DNA of 64,000 nucleotides from CAZUZS01 sp964624795 (GCA_964624795.1 CAZUZS010000008.1:1-64000), one strand, 5' to 3'; positions 35,794 through 45,940 are shown, counted from the stretch's first letter. Translations and numbers: made by a program. Notes: generated by a model not told the origin, from the sequence alone.

Positions 35794-37080
35794 CTATTTT
35801 ACATCATTAGCCAGCCGGAATCCCATAAACTGCCAGCGCTTATCCGGCTGGAAAAAATTCCGGTAGGTTATCCGGATGTGGTCGCGCGGCGTGGCGCAGG
35901 ATCCGCCCCGCAGCACCATCTGGTTCACCATAAATTTGCCATTGTATTCTCCCAGAGCCCCCTCGGCCTGCCGGTATCCCGGGTAAGGCAGGTAACTGCT
36001 TCCGGTCCACTCCCAAACATCACCCAGCATTTGCAGAAGCGGTTCTTCTCTGCCGGAATCGTTTTTTGATGCAGCGACCGGGTGAAAATTTCCATCCTCC
36101 CAGAAATTACCGCGGGCCGCATCAGGCTTGTTCAGGCGGGCCGCCGCTTCCCATTCCTCTTCGGTTGGCAGCCGTTTTCCGGCCCAACTGGCATACGCCT
36201 CCGCCTCGTAATAGCTAACATGGCATACCGGCTCTTCCGGAACGATCTTCCGCAAACCGTTCAGCGTCATCTCGAACCACTCATTATCCTTTTTCTCCCA
36301 GTTGAGCGGCGATTTCCACCCATTTTTTTGGATAGCGTCCCACCCGTCGGACAACCAGTGGCGGAAGTTGTCGTACCCCCCGTCATTCATGAATTCCAGG
36401 TACTCGCCGTTGGTGACCAGCCGGTTTTGCAGCTCGAAATCGCCTACATATTTTTGGTGAACCGGCATCTCATTATCATAACAGAAACCATTCCCATCAT
36501 ACCCGATGTTATGCAAACCGCCCTCGAACCCGATGAGTTTGGAAGGAATGGCAGGTGCAATTCCTGCACGCGATTCATTCTTCGCCAGTTCCCGGTAAAC
36601 AGGGTTGAGCGGGCTGCCCGCCAGAATATATTTAATATCGGTGACCAACAGTTCCTGGTGCTGTTGCTCGTGGTTCAAGGCCAGCACAACAAGCTTGCTG
36701 AATTCCGGCCACTTTTTCTCATCAATGGAATCGATCAGCTCGATCATGCGGTTGGTGATGGTTTTCCGGTAATCGTATACATTTTTCACCGTCGGCCGGG
36801 ATAAAACGCCCCGGCGCGGGCGATCCCATCTTTCACCAAACGACTGGTAATATGAATTGAACATAAAACTGTAGAGCGGATGGAATGGCTTGTAGTGCGG
36901 AACAAGCTTATCCAGAAACATGGCTTCGTAAAACCAGGTGGTGTGCGCCAGATGCCACTTGGGCGGGCTCACATCATCGATGGGCTGGACCACGTAGTCC
37001 TCGGTTTCAAGCGGGGCGCAAATTTCCTCCGAAGCTTTGCGCACTCTCAGAAATTTATTTATGAGATCGGATCTTTGCAT
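35794..37080 (-). CDS. egtB: ergothioneine sulfoxide synthase (EgtB)
   Basis: EgtB is a non-haem iron enzyme that joins hercynine to a thiol, forming a sulfoxide with oxygen. The 428-residue protein combines an N-terminal DinB-type helical domain with a C-terminal formylglycine-generating-enzyme fold (about 180-428). Likely iron ligands are His46 (in WHLAHTTWF), His137 and His141 (NHEQQHQELL). Whether cysteine or gamma-glutamylcysteine is the thiol donor cannot be told from sequence alone. ATG 37080 is chosen because GAGGAG lies six bases before it; ATG 37104 would add eight residues that contain that site. egtD follows after ten bases. Confidence 0.94.
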   Translation of the reverse strand: MQRSDLINKFLRVRKASEEICAPLETEDYVVQPIDDVSPPKWHLAHTTWFYEAMFLDKLVPHYKPFHPLYSFMFNSYYQSFGERWDRPRRGVLSRPTVKNVYDYRKTITNRMIELIDSIDEKKWPEFSKLVVLALNHEQQHQELLVTDIKYILAGSPLNPVYRELAKNESRAGIAPAIPSKLIGFEGGLHNIGYDGNGFCYDNEMPVHQKYVGDFELQNRLVTNGEYLEFMNDGGYDNFRHWLSDGWDAIQKNGWKSPLNWEKKDNEWFEMTLNGLRKIVPEEPVCHVSYYEAEAYASWAGKRLPTEEEWEAAARLNKPDAARGNFWEDGNFHPVAASKNDSGREEPLLQMLGDVWEWTGSSYLPYPGYRQAEGALGEYNGKFMVNQMVLRGGSCATPRDHIRITYRNFFQPDKRWQFMGFRLANDVK

Positions 37081-37268
37081 GGAAATCTCCTCATTGTTTA
37101 TCATTCATCGAAAAAATCATTTTCATGCTACTTTCCCATCGATACAGGTTTTTGCCTTCCGACATACGATTTTAAAACAGAAACTCTCACACGGTTCCAT
37201 TCCATCGGGGAGTTCCGGTAAGTGTGAAAATTCATTTTTCCCCTTGAGGCACTCTCCTTAATCAGGAG

Positions 37269-38666
37269 TCAATTGTCCACGTTCATAAACAGGTTGTTCA
37301 ACGATTCCGCGAGCGTAGGGTGGGCGAATATACCGTCCCGTATTTTTGTATATGGCAGGCCGCCCATCATTGCCAGTTGAATCGCCGACATAATTTCGCC
37401 GCCTTCCAGCCCCAGGATGGCGCAGCCTAATATTTGATCGTTCCCGGCATCGACGATGACCTTCATGAAACCGCGCGCTTCATCCACCTCCAGCGCCCTT
37501 GCAACAAAATTCATGGGAAGCTTGCCGACCCGGTATTTTATGCCCTTCAACGTTGCCTCCTTCTCACTCAGCCCTACCCGGCCAAACTGCGGATCGATAA
37601 AAACAACCGACGGCACCAGACGTCCGCGGATTGTCGCATTTCCCCCGTCTAATAAATTCGCTTTAAGAATACGAAAGTCGTCGTAGGAGATGTGGGTGAA
37701 TGCCGGCCCCGGCTTTACATCGCCAATCGCGAAGATTCCCGGGACTTCCGTTTCCAGCTTGTCATTTACTCCTATGTAACCTCTCTTATCCGTTGATAGT
37801 CCCGTCGCCAAGAGATTTAATTTCGCGGTGTTCGGCGCGCGGCCAACCGCCACCAATAGATGGGAACCGGATACCTGCTGCTCGGGATCCCCGTTATGCA
37901 CCGTTGCCCGGATTTGCGAATTGCCGGTCTTTTCCACACGGATAACCTCCCTACTCAGGAGAATATCGATTCCGTCTTCTTCCAGAATATTCTTTACTTC
38001 GCTGGCAACATCCTCGTCTTCCCGCGGCAACAATTGGTTCCCCCGTTGAATAATGGTGACACGGCTTCCAAACCTGCGAAACATCTGGGCGAATTCCACT
38101 CCAACATAACCGCCGCCCATCACGATCAGGTGTTCCGGCAATTCGTTTAATTCCATGATGCCGGTTGAATCCATTGCATTCACATCCGGCAGGCCTTCTA
38201 TGTCGGGCATCACCGGCTTGCCACCTGTGTTGATGACTATTTTATCTGCCTCTAACACCCGGACCTTTCCCGATTGCAGGACAACTTCAACCTGGCGCGG
38301 GCCGGTAAACCGCGCCGTTCCCCGCAGGAAGGCCAGGTTTTTTGCATTTTCAAGGCTTTTGGCGCCGCTTTCCCGCCAGCTCTCGACAATCGCATTTTTC
38401 CTTTCAACAACTTTACTCAGATCAACCGAAACTTGGGGGATATTTACGCCATAATCTGAAGCGCGCCGCGCCAGATATGCCACCCTGGCGCTGGCCACCA
38501 TGGTCTTTGTCGGCGTACAACCGTAATTGATGCAGGTGCCTCCAACGTACTTCTCTTCGATAATTGCCGTCTTCCAGCCTGCCCCGGCAAGCGAGATGGC
38601 GAGCGGCTTCCCGCCCTGCCCGGTTCCGATAATGACAGCATCGAACTGTTCTCTACTATTTTCCAT
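37269..38666 (-). CDS. class I pyridine nucleotide-disulfide oxidoreductase (MerA/Lpd-like)
   Basis: The 465-residue flavoprotein has the FAD dinucleotide motif GTGQGG (14-19) and redox-active cysteines Cys45 and Cys50 in [14 protein letters not shown]. The NAD(P) motif is GGGYVGVE, and the C-terminal dimer interface has the catalytic His449/Glu454 pair (HPTLAE). The CINYGC wording is closer to mercuric-reductase-like proteins of no known mercury role than to lipoamide dehydrogenase (CLNxGC). It lacks the N-terminal metal-binding domain and C-terminal Cys pair of true MerA. ATG 38666 has GGGAGG seven bases upstream. It lies next to the ergothioneine genes but with a 188-base gap. Confidence 0.9.
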   Translation of the reverse strand: MENSREQFDAVIIGTGQGGKPLAISLAGAGWKTAIIEEKYVGGTCINYGCTPTKTMVASARVAYLARRASDYGVNIPQVSVDLSKVVERKNAIVESWRESGAKSLENAKNLAFLRGTARFTGPRQVEVVLQSGKVRVLEADKIVINTGGKPVMPDIEGLPDVNAMDSTGIMELNELPEHLIVMGGGYVGVEFAQMFRRFGSRVTIIQRGNQLLPREDEDVASEVKNILEEDGIDILLSREVIRVEKTGNSQIRATVHNGDPEQQVSGSHLLVAVGRAPNTAKLNLLATGLSTDKRGYIGVNDKLETEVPGIFAIGDVKPGPAFTHISYDDFRILKANLLDGGNATIRGRLVPSVVFIDPQFGRVGLSEKEATLKGIKYRVGKLPMNFVARALEVDEARGFMKVIVDAGNDQILGCAILGLEGGEIMSAIQLAMMGGLPYTKIRDGIFAHPTLAESLNNLFMNVDN

Positions 38667-38928
38667 TTCACAACCTCCCTCTTGCGGTTTTTGCAGCACA
38701 GTTTATTGTTTAATTAAGATTGGTATTTGGTGTTCCTCGCAGCTACTTCGCCCATAGCTAAAAATAGGATATAATCCGGGAGATATAGCTCCGCCCCGCC
38801 GTGCGGATCGACAAATCTAAAGATTAATTTAAATGCTCCTGTAAACTCTTTGCACGCAAAATTACCGGCTTGGAAAATATTGGCATCTGTATTAATTTTC
38901 GTGCTGATGTAACTATGAGGATCGCACG

Positions 38929-40734
38929 ATGTCCAAAATTCTCTTACCTGATCTTTCAAGATTCACACATCCGGATTTTATGGCGCGCTCAGAAGCAGGA
39001 AATGTCCGAAATCGACAAACATTTACAAAATGCTCATTGTTTCTGTTTGTATCCGTTCTCCTGCTAATTTCATCCTCAGAGGGGATTTGTTCGGGTCGCT
39101 TCTGGGTCTTTTTTATAGATAAGGGGCACTATGAAAATCTTTCCTTACAAAACCAGGCTGATATTGTAAGGGGTTCTCTAACGGAGCGTGCGATAGACCG
39201 GCGGGCGAAACGCGGCTCATTCGATTTTCATAAAGCAAGTGTGACGCAGGATTTGCCCCTGGAAGAAGCTTACATTGACCAACTGAGAAACATGGGTTTT
39301 CGTATTCACACCCGTTCCCGGTGGTTTAATGCGGTGAGCGGCTACGCAGACAGAGCGCTATTGGATAAGATTTCCGAACTGCCATTTGTGCGCTCCGTCG
39401 AGCCGGTTCGCGTTCGGATTTATGAAAAAGAACCTTCAGAGATCGTCACCCGGTTTCAATTTTCTAAATCCGGGCAAGGCGATTCCCTGGATTTTAATTA
39501 TGGTGAATCGGAATTTCAGACCTACTTCCAGAACATTCAGGAATTGCACAAGAAAGGGTTAAACGGGGAAGGGGTTGTGCTGGCGCTCTTCGATACCGGC
39601 TTTCAGTTAAATGTTCCGTCACTGCGGCATATCAAATCGCAGCTAATTGCAAAATACGATTTTATCCAGAAAGACACCACCTTGTCGAACCAGGAAGGAG
39701 ATTCCCGCACCCAGGACGAACACGGCACCAACACACTTTCTACAATCGCCGGCTTTTTGCCGGATACGTTGGTGGGACCGGCATACGGTGCCACGTTCTT
39801 TCTCGCCAAAACAGAGATTGTGAACCAGGAGATCCGTCAGGAAGAGGATAATTGGGCGAGGGCGGCAGAATGGGCAGATAGCCTGGGAGTGGACATCGTT
39901 TCCAGCTCGCTGGGCTACTCCACATTCGATGCGGGACAGGTGAACTATACCTACCAGGACATGAACGGTCATACGACGATAGTGACGCAGGCAGCAAACT
40001 TTTTGGGCGAGCGCGGGGTGCTTGTCGTGAATTCCGCGGGAAACGAGGGTGGCAACGCGTGGTATTACATCACCGCTCCGGCCGACGGATACCAGGTGCT
40101 GGCGGTAGGTGCGCTTTCCTCGAACGGGGAAGTTGCCTATTTTAGCTCCCGAGGGCCAACCGCGGACGGACGAATTAAGCCGGATGTTTGCGGATTAGGT
40201 GTCAGCGTGTTTTGCGCGCGTCCCGATGGCTATTATGCCAGGGAAAGCGGAACGTCACTGAGTTGTCCACTAGTGGCCGGAGTAGCGGCCCAGGTACTGA
40301 GCGCGTTTCCGGAACTAAACCTGGCGCAGATGCTGCAGATCATGCGAAAATCGGGGGACAATGCGGAACATCCGGACAACAACCGTGGCTGGGGAAACGT
40401 GGATGCGCTGCAAGCCTGGAAAGTTGCCCTGGGGAAAACTTCCCCGCCACCTTTCACAGCCTACCAAACCTTTCCCAATCCTTACGTTTGGGGAACCGGA
40501 TCAATAAAATTTGCTGTTGAACTATCCACGGAATCAAATATCGAGATCACGGTTTACAATGTGCTCGGACAAAGGGTGGCAAAACTTGCGGATTACGGCA
40601 AAGACTTTTTAGCGGAACCGATTTCCTGGGATGTCCGTGATTTGAACGGCAACCCGCTGCCATCCGGGATTTATGTTTATAAAATTCATACTGCCCTTGG
40701 AGAACAGGCCGGGAAATTCGTTGTATTGCATTAA
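38929..40734 (+). CDS. secreted subtilisin-like (S8) protease with C-terminal sorting domain
   Basis: The 601-residue protease carries the full triad: Asp222 (LFDTGF), His265 (DEHGTN) and Ser443 (SGTSLSCP), plus oxyanion Asn372. The export signal is a hydrophobic stretch (about 36-53) after an unusually long basic leader, so the true start may be ATG 38980 rather than 38929. An inhibitor-like propeptide spans about 60-165. The last 90 residues or so form a FlgD-like/type IX sorting domain with NPYVWGTGSIKF, VYNVLGQRVAKL and SGIYVYKIHT. It is the second protein in the window with this tail. No secretion machinery lies nearby. Confidence 0.92.
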   Translation: MSKILLPDLSRFTHPDFMARSEAGNVRNRQTFTKCSLFLFVSVLLLISSSEGICSGRFWVFFIDKGHYENLSLQNQADIVRGSLTERAIDRRAKRGSFDFHKASVTQDLPLEEAYIDQLRNMGFRIHTRSRWFNAVSGYADRALLDKISELPFVRSVEPVRVRIYEKEPSEIVTRFQFSKSGQGDSLDFNYGESEFQTYFQNIQELHKKGLNGEGVVLALFDTGFQLNVPSLRHIKSQLIAKYDFIQKDTTLSNQEGDSRTQDEHGTNTLSTIAGFLPDTLVGPAYGATFFLAKTEIVNQEIRQEEDNWARAAEWADSLGVDIVSSSLGYSTFDAGQVNYTYQDMNGHTTIVTQAANFLGERGVLVVNSAGNEGGNAWYYITAPADGYQVLAVGALSSNGEVAYFSSRGPTADGRIKPDVCGLGVSVFCARPDGYYARESGTSLSCPLVAGVAAQVLSAFPELNLAQMLQIMRKSGDNAEHPDNNRGWGNVDALQAWKVALGKTSPPPFTAYQTFPNPYVWGTGSIKFAVELSTESNIEITVYNVLGQRVAKLADYGKDFLAEPISWDVRDLNGNPLPSGIYVYKIHTALGEQAGKFVVLH

Positions 40735-40920
40735 TCGAAATTTATAGTTCGATATTCATACATAACAACGCCCCCAGACGTATTCTGAAACACACGCCAG
40801 TGCATTTGGATTTTTTTCAGGCCATAATTAAATTTGCCCATGGAAATTTGGTACGCATTCATTATATTATAAGGATTGATATTTTTGCGGATAGCAATCT
40901 ACTGAATCAAAGGATAGTGA

Positions 40921-41841
40921 ATGAAAACGGCGTTGGTCTTAGGCGGTGGCGGCGCGCGTGGGCTGGCACATGTGGGCGTTTTGAAGGTCCTGGAACAGGA
41001 ACAAATTATTCCGGACATGATAATCGGATGCAGCAGCGGTGCTATAATCGGAGGCATGTATGCGCAGACGCCGGATGCGGAGGCAATTGAAAAACGCCTG
41101 CACGAATTTTTCGCCAGCAAAGAATATGAAGATTTAAGCGTCGCAGTAATTGAAAGACACACCAAAAACAAAGCCGAAGACGACTTCCTGCAACACCTTA
41201 CCCGCAATCTTAAGCGAAGAATCTTGTTGAATATGGTCGCTTCCCGTCAAGCCATTCTGAAGGACAACCAACTGGGACGTGCCGTCGATTTCCTGATCTC
41301 AGATGGAGATATTACCCAAACCGCCATTCCTTTCGCCTGCAACGCCACCGACCTGGTAACCGGCCAGCCAGCACTTTTTAAGGAAGGGGATATTCGAGCG
41401 GCTATCAAGGCCAGCGGCACCATTCCCGGCTATCTCCCTCCGGTGAGAATTGGATCGAAGATTTTGGTGGATGGCGCGGTGACCTACAATCTCCCGGTAA
41501 TGCTCGCACGCAAGATGGGCGCCGATAGAGTAATCGCCGTAGATTTGAAACAAAACATAAAGATCCAGGACGATTTTATAAACGTATTTGATATCATCTT
41601 ACGTTCTGCGCTTATCACCTCTACCACGCTTTCAAGGGAAATTTGCGAACGGGCTGATTTCATTATTAAGCCGGAGGTTGGCGATTTCATGTGGTATGAA
41701 TTCAAGCAAATGGACAAGATCATTGCCGCAGGCGAGAAGGCCGCCCGCGCAAGTATTTCAGCAATCAAAAAGAACCGCGGCCAGAGTAAGGAAGGTTTTT
41801 TCAAGAAGCTATTCAGAAGCGGGAAATCGAGGGCGGCCTGA
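40921..41841 (+). CDS. patatin-like phospholipase (RssA/NTE-type)
   Basis: The 306-residue lipase-fold protein has the patatin set. The oxyanion loop is GGGGARG (8-14), the nucleophile Ser38 lies in GCSSG (36-40), and the dyad Asp184 is in VDGAVTYNLP. No signal peptide or barrel domain is present, so it is probably cytosolic and acts on phospholipids or lysophospholipids. A basic tail (about 280-306) could touch membranes. The start ATG follows an AAAGGATAGTG leader. deoB begins 91 bases downstream on the same strand. Confidence 0.92.
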   Translation: MKTALVLGGGGARGLAHVGVLKVLEQEQIIPDMIIGCSSGAIIGGMYAQTPDAEAIEKRLHEFFASKEYEDLSVAVIERHTKNKAEDDFLQHLTRNLKRRILLNMVASRQAILKDNQLGRAVDFLISDGDITQTAIPFACNATDLVTGQPALFKEGDIRAAIKASGTIPGYLPPVRIGSKILVDGAVTYNLPVMLARKMGADRVIAVDLKQNIKIQDDFINVFDIILRSALITSTTLSREICERADFIIKPEVGDFMWYEFKQMDKIIAAGEKAARASISAIKKNRGQSKEGFFKKLFRSGKSRAA

Positions 41842-41932
41842 ATTCGACCATCAAATTTCCCTGAATCAGCTCTCCGGGGTAAGATTGGAAGTAACTCTTT
41901 GGCATCTGGCGCATTTAATTAATTGAAGTGAA

Positions 41933-43132
41933 ATGGGAATCAGGCAATTGTCAAAAATTAATCGAGCAATAGTCATTGTTTTGGATGGAGTCGGTATCGG
42001 CGAATTGCCGGATGCCGGCAATTACGGAGATACCGGCAGCAACACGCTCGGCAACCTGGCTCATGCTGTGGGCGGCCTGAAATTGCCCCATCTTGAAGAA
42101 CTGGGTTTGGGAAATATTGCCCCGCTCGAGGGAGTAAAACCACGAAATGATGCAACCGGGAATTTCGGAAAAATGGGCGAGAAATCTCCCGGAAAAGACA
42201 GCACCACAGGTCACTGGGAAATGGCCGGCTGCATTCTCGATTTCGATTTTCCCACCTACCCCAATGGCTTTCCGCCAGAGGTTTTGAAACAATTCGAAGA
42301 ACAGACCGGACGCGGTATCCTGGGAAACAAGCCGGCTTCCGGAACGGAAATCATCAAGGAATTGGGAATGGAGCACATGCGGTCTGGTAAACTGATTGTT
42401 TACACTTCCGCCGACAGCGTATTCCAGATTGCTGCACACGAGGAAATTATTGCGCCGGATGAGCTCTACCGGATATGCCGGATTGCACGCGATATCCTGA
42501 CCGGAAAACACGCTGTCTCACGCGTCATTGCCCGGCCTTTTATTGGCGACAATCCGGACAATTTCATGCGGACCCGCGGCCGGCGGGACTTTTCGCTAAA
42601 GCCGCCCTGCCGGTTGATCCAGAATTTCGTACAGGAAAATGGATTCAAAACAGTCGGTATCGGCAAGATCGATGACCTTTACGCAGGCGTCGGTCTGGAT
42701 ATTAAACTTCACACCAAAAGCAATGAAGATGGAATGAACGCCCTGGCCGATACACTTAGAAACCAGGATGATGGACTGATCATGGTCAACCTGGTGGACT
42801 TCGATATGCTGTGGGGGCACCGCAATAATCCTGAAGGATTCTACCGGGAGCTGCAAAATTTCGATAAAAGATTACCGGAATTCCTGGCGCTTTTGAAACC
42901 TGGGGATCTTCTTTTTATCACCGCCGACCACGGAAATGATCCTACAACGCCCAGCACCGACCACTCACGCGAATTTGTTCCGCTAATCGCATACGGACCC
43001 AACCTGAAACGGGGCATCAATCTGGGAATTCGCCAGACGTTTGCAGATCTTGGAAAGACCATCGCCGATGCGCTTCAGCTTGAGAAAAATGAGCTGAAGG
43101 GAACCAGCTTTTGGCCGCTTGTTAAAACATAA
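41933..43132 (+). CDS. deoB: phosphopentomutase (DeoB)
   Basis: DeoB interconverts ribose or deoxyribose 1- and 5-phosphates in nucleoside salvage. The 399-residue alkaline-phosphatase-superfamily enzyme shows the metal ligands: VLDGVGIGELPDA (17-29), KDSTTGHWEMAG near 87, the D-x-H segments around LVDFDMLWGHR (about 285) and TADHGNDPTTPSTDHSRE (about 329). Length is normal. Two further ATG codons do not occur in the first lines, so the start is straightforward. It suits the deoxynucleoside kinase and 5'-nucleotidase elsewhere in the window. Confidence 0.96.
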   Translation: MGIRQLSKINRAIVIVLDGVGIGELPDAGNYGDTGSNTLGNLAHAVGGLKLPHLEELGLGNIAPLEGVKPRNDATGNFGKMGEKSPGKDSTTGHWEMAGCILDFDFPTYPNGFPPEVLKQFEEQTGRGILGNKPASGTEIIKELGMEHMRSGKLIVYTSADSVFQIAAHEEIIAPDELYRICRIARDILTGKHAVSRVIARPFIGDNPDNFMRTRGRRDFSLKPPCRLIQNFVQENGFKTVGIGKIDDLYAGVGLDIKLHTKSNEDGMNALADTLRNQDDGLIMVNLVDFDMLWGHRNNPEGFYRELQNFDKRLPEFLALLKPGDLLFITADHGNDPTTPSTDHSREFVPLIAYGPNLKRGINLGIRQTFADLGKTIADALQLEKNELKGTSFWPLVKT

Positions 43133-43238
43133 AGATTTCTTTTCGCGCGGATGCGCGATGCGAAGCAGATAGGGATTGTTTTCAAGTTTTGATTAATTTT
43201 GTCGATACAATATGAACAATAATCGAGATTGAGCAATC

Positions 43239-43556
43239 ATGACTTCAATCTGGGATAAGTTTAAGAAAGGGCTTGTTGACAGCCTTAATGATGCTATTGA
43301 TAAGACGGAAGAATTAACGAGCGTTGGCAAAATCAAACTTGAGATTTTGCAGGTTGAGCACCGCCTGGACGAGAAATATATCGAATTGGGCAGATACGTG
43401 TTCAACCGGTTAAAAGAAAATTCGGAACAGCTTCCGCAAGATGCCACCATCAAAAAGCTGCGGCAGGAGATTAGGAAATTACAGACCGACCTGGATGCAA
43501 AAGAACGGGAATTAGGCCGCATAAAAGAAGAAGATGGGATAGATTTTGATTCGTAA
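43239..43556 (+). CDS. small coiled-coil protein
   Basis: I do not recognise the family of this 105-residue soluble protein. It is dominated by charged amphipathic helices: 5-25, and two long heptad-rich stretches (about 28-58 and 65-100) rich in Lys, Glu and Leu. These should form an antiparallel coiled coil. Its stop overlaps the TTG start of the CapA gene by eleven bases, which supports translation and coupling. No signal or membrane segment is present. Function unknown. Confidence 0.72.
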   Translation: MTSIWDKFKKGLVDSLNDAIDKTEELTSVGKIKLEILQVEHRLDEKYIELGRYVFNRLKENSEQLPQDATIKKLRQEIRKLQTDLDAKERELGRIKEEDGIDFDS

Positions 43557-44607
43557 AGAGAACCACTCCGCGCAGATTGCGTTAAGCTTCCTGCTGGCCT
43601 TTGTCGTGCTAACTGCGCTAACGGTTGACTTCGGTTCATTACATGCCTCTGATAGTCAGATTGAGATTGTCGCCGGCGGCGATGTCATGTTAGGCTCCTG
43701 GGCCCAGGAAACCATTCTCAGGAATGGGTGGGACTACCCATTTCAAAATCTTGACACCCTTTTAAATCGGGCGGACATTGTATTTGCCAACCTGGAAGCG
43801 CCATTTGGAACCGGCGGCAAGGCATTTGAGAAACAATATAGCTTCCGGGTTGCGCCGGACCTGGTGAATGTTCTGAAAGCCGGAAGAATCAACATGATTA
43901 ACCTGGCGAACAATCACATCATGGATTTCGGGCCGGATGTTCTCAAACAAACAATAGCCCTTCTCGGGAAAAATCATATCAAATATTCCGGCGCAGGTTC
44001 GGATTTGCAGAAAGCCAGATTGCCGGCACAATTTGAAATCAAAGGGACAAAAATAGCATTTCTCTGTTACAGTCTTACATTTCCGGAAGAGTTCTGGGCG
44101 ACGGATACTTCTGCAGGCACAGGCTTTCCGTACGATACATTTTTCTTCGATGATGTTAGAAAATTGAAAAGAGAAAACGATTTGGTGATCGTTTCTTTTC
44201 ACTGGGGCGGAGAATTGCTGAAAAGTCCGAAACCGTACCAGGTTCGGCTGGCGCACCAGACAATAAATGCCGGTGCGGATATTATCCTGGGTCATCATCC
44301 GCATGTGGTGCAGGGCATCGAAGTTTATCACAACAAAATAATTGCATACAGTCTTGGCAATTTTGTTTTCGGCTCATTCAGCGAAAATGTACGCGACAGT
44401 ATGTTGTTAAAAATCTATTACGGAACCAACGGAATAGTGAAGTGTAAAATCAACCCGATTTTTGTGTACAATAAAGAAGTGGAATTTCAACCAAGGATGT
44501 TAAGCGGTGCGGGTAAGGTCAATTTTATTAAAGAATTACAGAATATTTCCCAGGAACTTAACGGTTCACGCAACGTAATTAGTAGCGCTGGTTGGATTCA
44601 ACTATAA
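43546..44607 (+). CDS. CapA-family metallophosphoesterase
   Basis: The 353-residue exported protein begins with a basic N-terminus and a hydrophobic signal (about 9-30). The CapA fold follows, with GGDVMLG (45-51), NLEAPFG, NLANNHIMDFG, SFHWGGE and HHPHVVQG, ending with YSLGNFVF. CapA (PgsA) proteins take part in poly-gamma-glutamate capsule synthesis in Gram-positive bacteria, but most Gram-negative homologues are uncharacterised phosphoesterases. The start is TTG 43546, inside the end of the coiled-coil gene. No capB/capC genes are present, so capsule synthesis is not implied. Confidence 0.88.
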   Translation: MIRKENHSAQIALSFLLAFVVLTALTVDFGSLHASDSQIEIVAGGDVMLGSWAQETILRNGWDYPFQNLDTLLNRADIVFANLEAPFGTGGKAFEKQYSFRVAPDLVNVLKAGRINMINLANNHIMDFGPDVLKQTIALLGKNHIKYSGAGSDLQKARLPAQFEIKGTKIAFLCYSLTFPEEFWATDTSAGTGFPYDTFFFDDVRKLKRENDLVIVSFHWGGELLKSPKPYQVRLAHQTINAGADIILGHHPHVVQGIEVYHNKIIAYSLGNFVFGSFSENVRDSMLLKIYYGTNGIVKCKINPIFVYNKEVEFQPRMLSGAGKVNFIKELQNISQELNGSRNVISSAGWIQL

Positions 44608-44662
44608 ATAAGTGGCGCATAAACTCATGCATTACAAGGATTAAAGGAGGTTTTAGAAAAGA

Positions 44663-45511
44663 ATGGCGCGTGGTTCCATTAGTCGAGCAAGTCAATCACT
44701 TGATAAGTATTTGCAGGAAATCGGTGAAGTCCCCTTATTGACGCCGCAAGAAGAAATCGATCTTGCGCGACGCATTAAGCAGGGGGACCAGATCGCTTTG
44801 GAAAGACTAACCAAAGCGAACCTGCGCTTCGTAGTAAGCGTCGCAAAGCAGTACCAAAACCAGGGCCTGTCATTAGGCGATTTGATTAATGAGGGAAATT
44901 TGGGATTAATCAAGGCGGCAAAACGTTTTGACGAAACCCGTGGATTTAAATTTATCTCCTACGCAGTGTGGTGGATTCGCCAGAGCATATTGCAGGCATT
45001 AGCCGAACAATCCCGGGTGGTCAGGTTGCCCCTCAACCGGGTCGGCGCGTTGAATAAAATCGGGAAGGCCTACTCTTCGCTGGAACAGGAGTTCGAGAGA
45101 GAACCCAGTGCCAGCGAAATTGCGACCCAATTGGACATGACCGATTTTGAAGTAGCCGATACGCTGAAAATATCGGGACGCCACCTGAGTATGGATGCCC
45201 CCTTCAGCAATAGCGAAGATAACCGGCTGCTGGACGTAATTCAGAACGATCATCTCCCACCGCCCGACAACGATCTCATCGGGGAGTCGCTGCGAGTGGA
45301 GATAGACCGCGCCCTGGCTACGCTAACCAAGCGGGAGGCAGAGGTGGTTCGGCTCTATTTTGGATTGGGCCAGGAACATCCCTTAACGCTGGAAGAAATC
45401 GGAGAACGCTTTAACCTGACCCGTGAACGGGTACGTCAGATAAAAGAGAAAGCGATTCGCCGGTTGCGGCACACCTCTAGGAGCCGGGCGTTACGGGCTT
45501 TTCTGGGTTAA
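44663..45511 (+). CDS. rpoD: primary RNA polymerase sigma factor (RpoD/SigA, Bacteroidota type)
   Basis: This short group-1 sigma-70 of 282 residues lacks region 1.1 and the long non-conserved insert. Region 1.2 starts at [15 protein letters not shown]. Region 2 contains [16 protein letters not shown]-like [18 protein letters not shown] and [11 protein letters not shown]. Region 3 follows, and region 4 has the helix-turn-helix [19 protein letters not shown] (about 240-258). This compact form is the housekeeping sigma of Bacteroidota and relatives. AAGGAGG (44644-44650) lies twelve bases upstream of ATG 44663. A strong terminator follows 27 bases after the stop, so the transcript ends here. 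Confidence 0.95.
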   Translation: MARGSISRASQSLDKYLQEIGEVPLLTPQEEIDLARRIKQGDQIALERLTKANLRFVVSVAKQYQNQGLSLGDLINEGNLGLIKAAKRFDETRGFKFISYAVWWIRQSILQALAEQSRVVRLPLNRVGALNKIGKAYSSLEQEFEREPSASEIATQLDMTDFEVADTLKISGRHLSMDAPFSNSEDNRLLDVIQNDHLPPPDNDLIGESLRVEIDRALATLTKREAEVVRLYFGLGQEHPLTLEEIGERFNLTRERVRQIKEKAIRRLRHTSRSRALRAFLG

Positions 45512-45537
45512 GCTTACTAAAATCGGGCATTAAATTT

Positions 45538-45571
45538 AACCCGGGGTATTTGCTCCGGGTTTTATTTTTTT
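45538..45571 (+). terminator. Rho-independent terminator of the sigma-factor gene
   Basis: AACCCGG (45538-45544) and CCGGGTT (45555-45561) form the stem around a 10-base loop, followed by a T-rich tail to 45571. It starts 27 bases after the rpoD stop. Confidence 0.85.
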
Positions 45572-45669
45572 GCCGGAACAGAAATTCATGGTTCAAGGTT
45601 TGAGTCGGTGAAATGATGCGGAATGATGCAGTAAGATCTCATTCGATGGTGGGTATGTTAGAAATTGTC

Positions 45670-45738
45670 ATTCCCGAGCGCTCTTATCGGGAATACAGTA
45701 ATCACACTAAATAGATTCCCGCTTAAAACATGCGGGAA
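45670..45738. repeat. pair of ATTCCCG hairpins
   Basis: ATTCCCGA (45670-45677)/TCGGGAAT (45687-45694) and TTCCCGC (45716-45722)/GCGGGAA (45732-45738) are two perfect hairpins 21 bases apart. They read as variants of one dispersed palindrome. Confidence 0.75.
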
Positions 45739-45940
45739 GGACCGATCTTTCTTACTCATTTGTGAGATCCTGCATGACACAATGAGAAATATCTTGATTG
45801 AAAAGTTTAACTCAAGTATATTTTTTGACTGTTTGGTATTGAAATTTCCACTCAGGAAAAATTTGTTTTATGAATTTGTAATGGAAGAAAGCACTTTTAT
45901 ACTCCGGGAAACCATCCAATTAAAATAAGCAGGATTTCTG

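Larger units (their letters stand above)
45512..45940. other. 429-base intergenic region with terminator and hairpins
   Basis: After the sigma gene comes a Rho-independent terminator (45538-45571), then two hairpins of an ATTCCCG family (45670-45694 and 45716-45738). The rest is AT-rich. A plus-strand frame over 45665-45928 starts inside the first hairpin and is not credible as a gene. Confidence 0.6.

Noticed and set aside
37269..38666. Mercuric reductase suggested by the CINYGC motif
   Set aside because: It lacks the N-terminal metal-binding domain and the C-terminal Cys pair, and no merR, merT or merP is near.
43546..44607. Capsule (poly-gamma-glutamate) locus suggested by the CapA gene
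   Set aside because: No capB or capC homologue is nearby. CapA-fold proteins are widespread without capsule genes.
45665..45928. 87-codon plus-strand frame
   Set aside because: It begins inside an ATTCCCG hairpin and has no ribosome-binding site or protein-like pattern.
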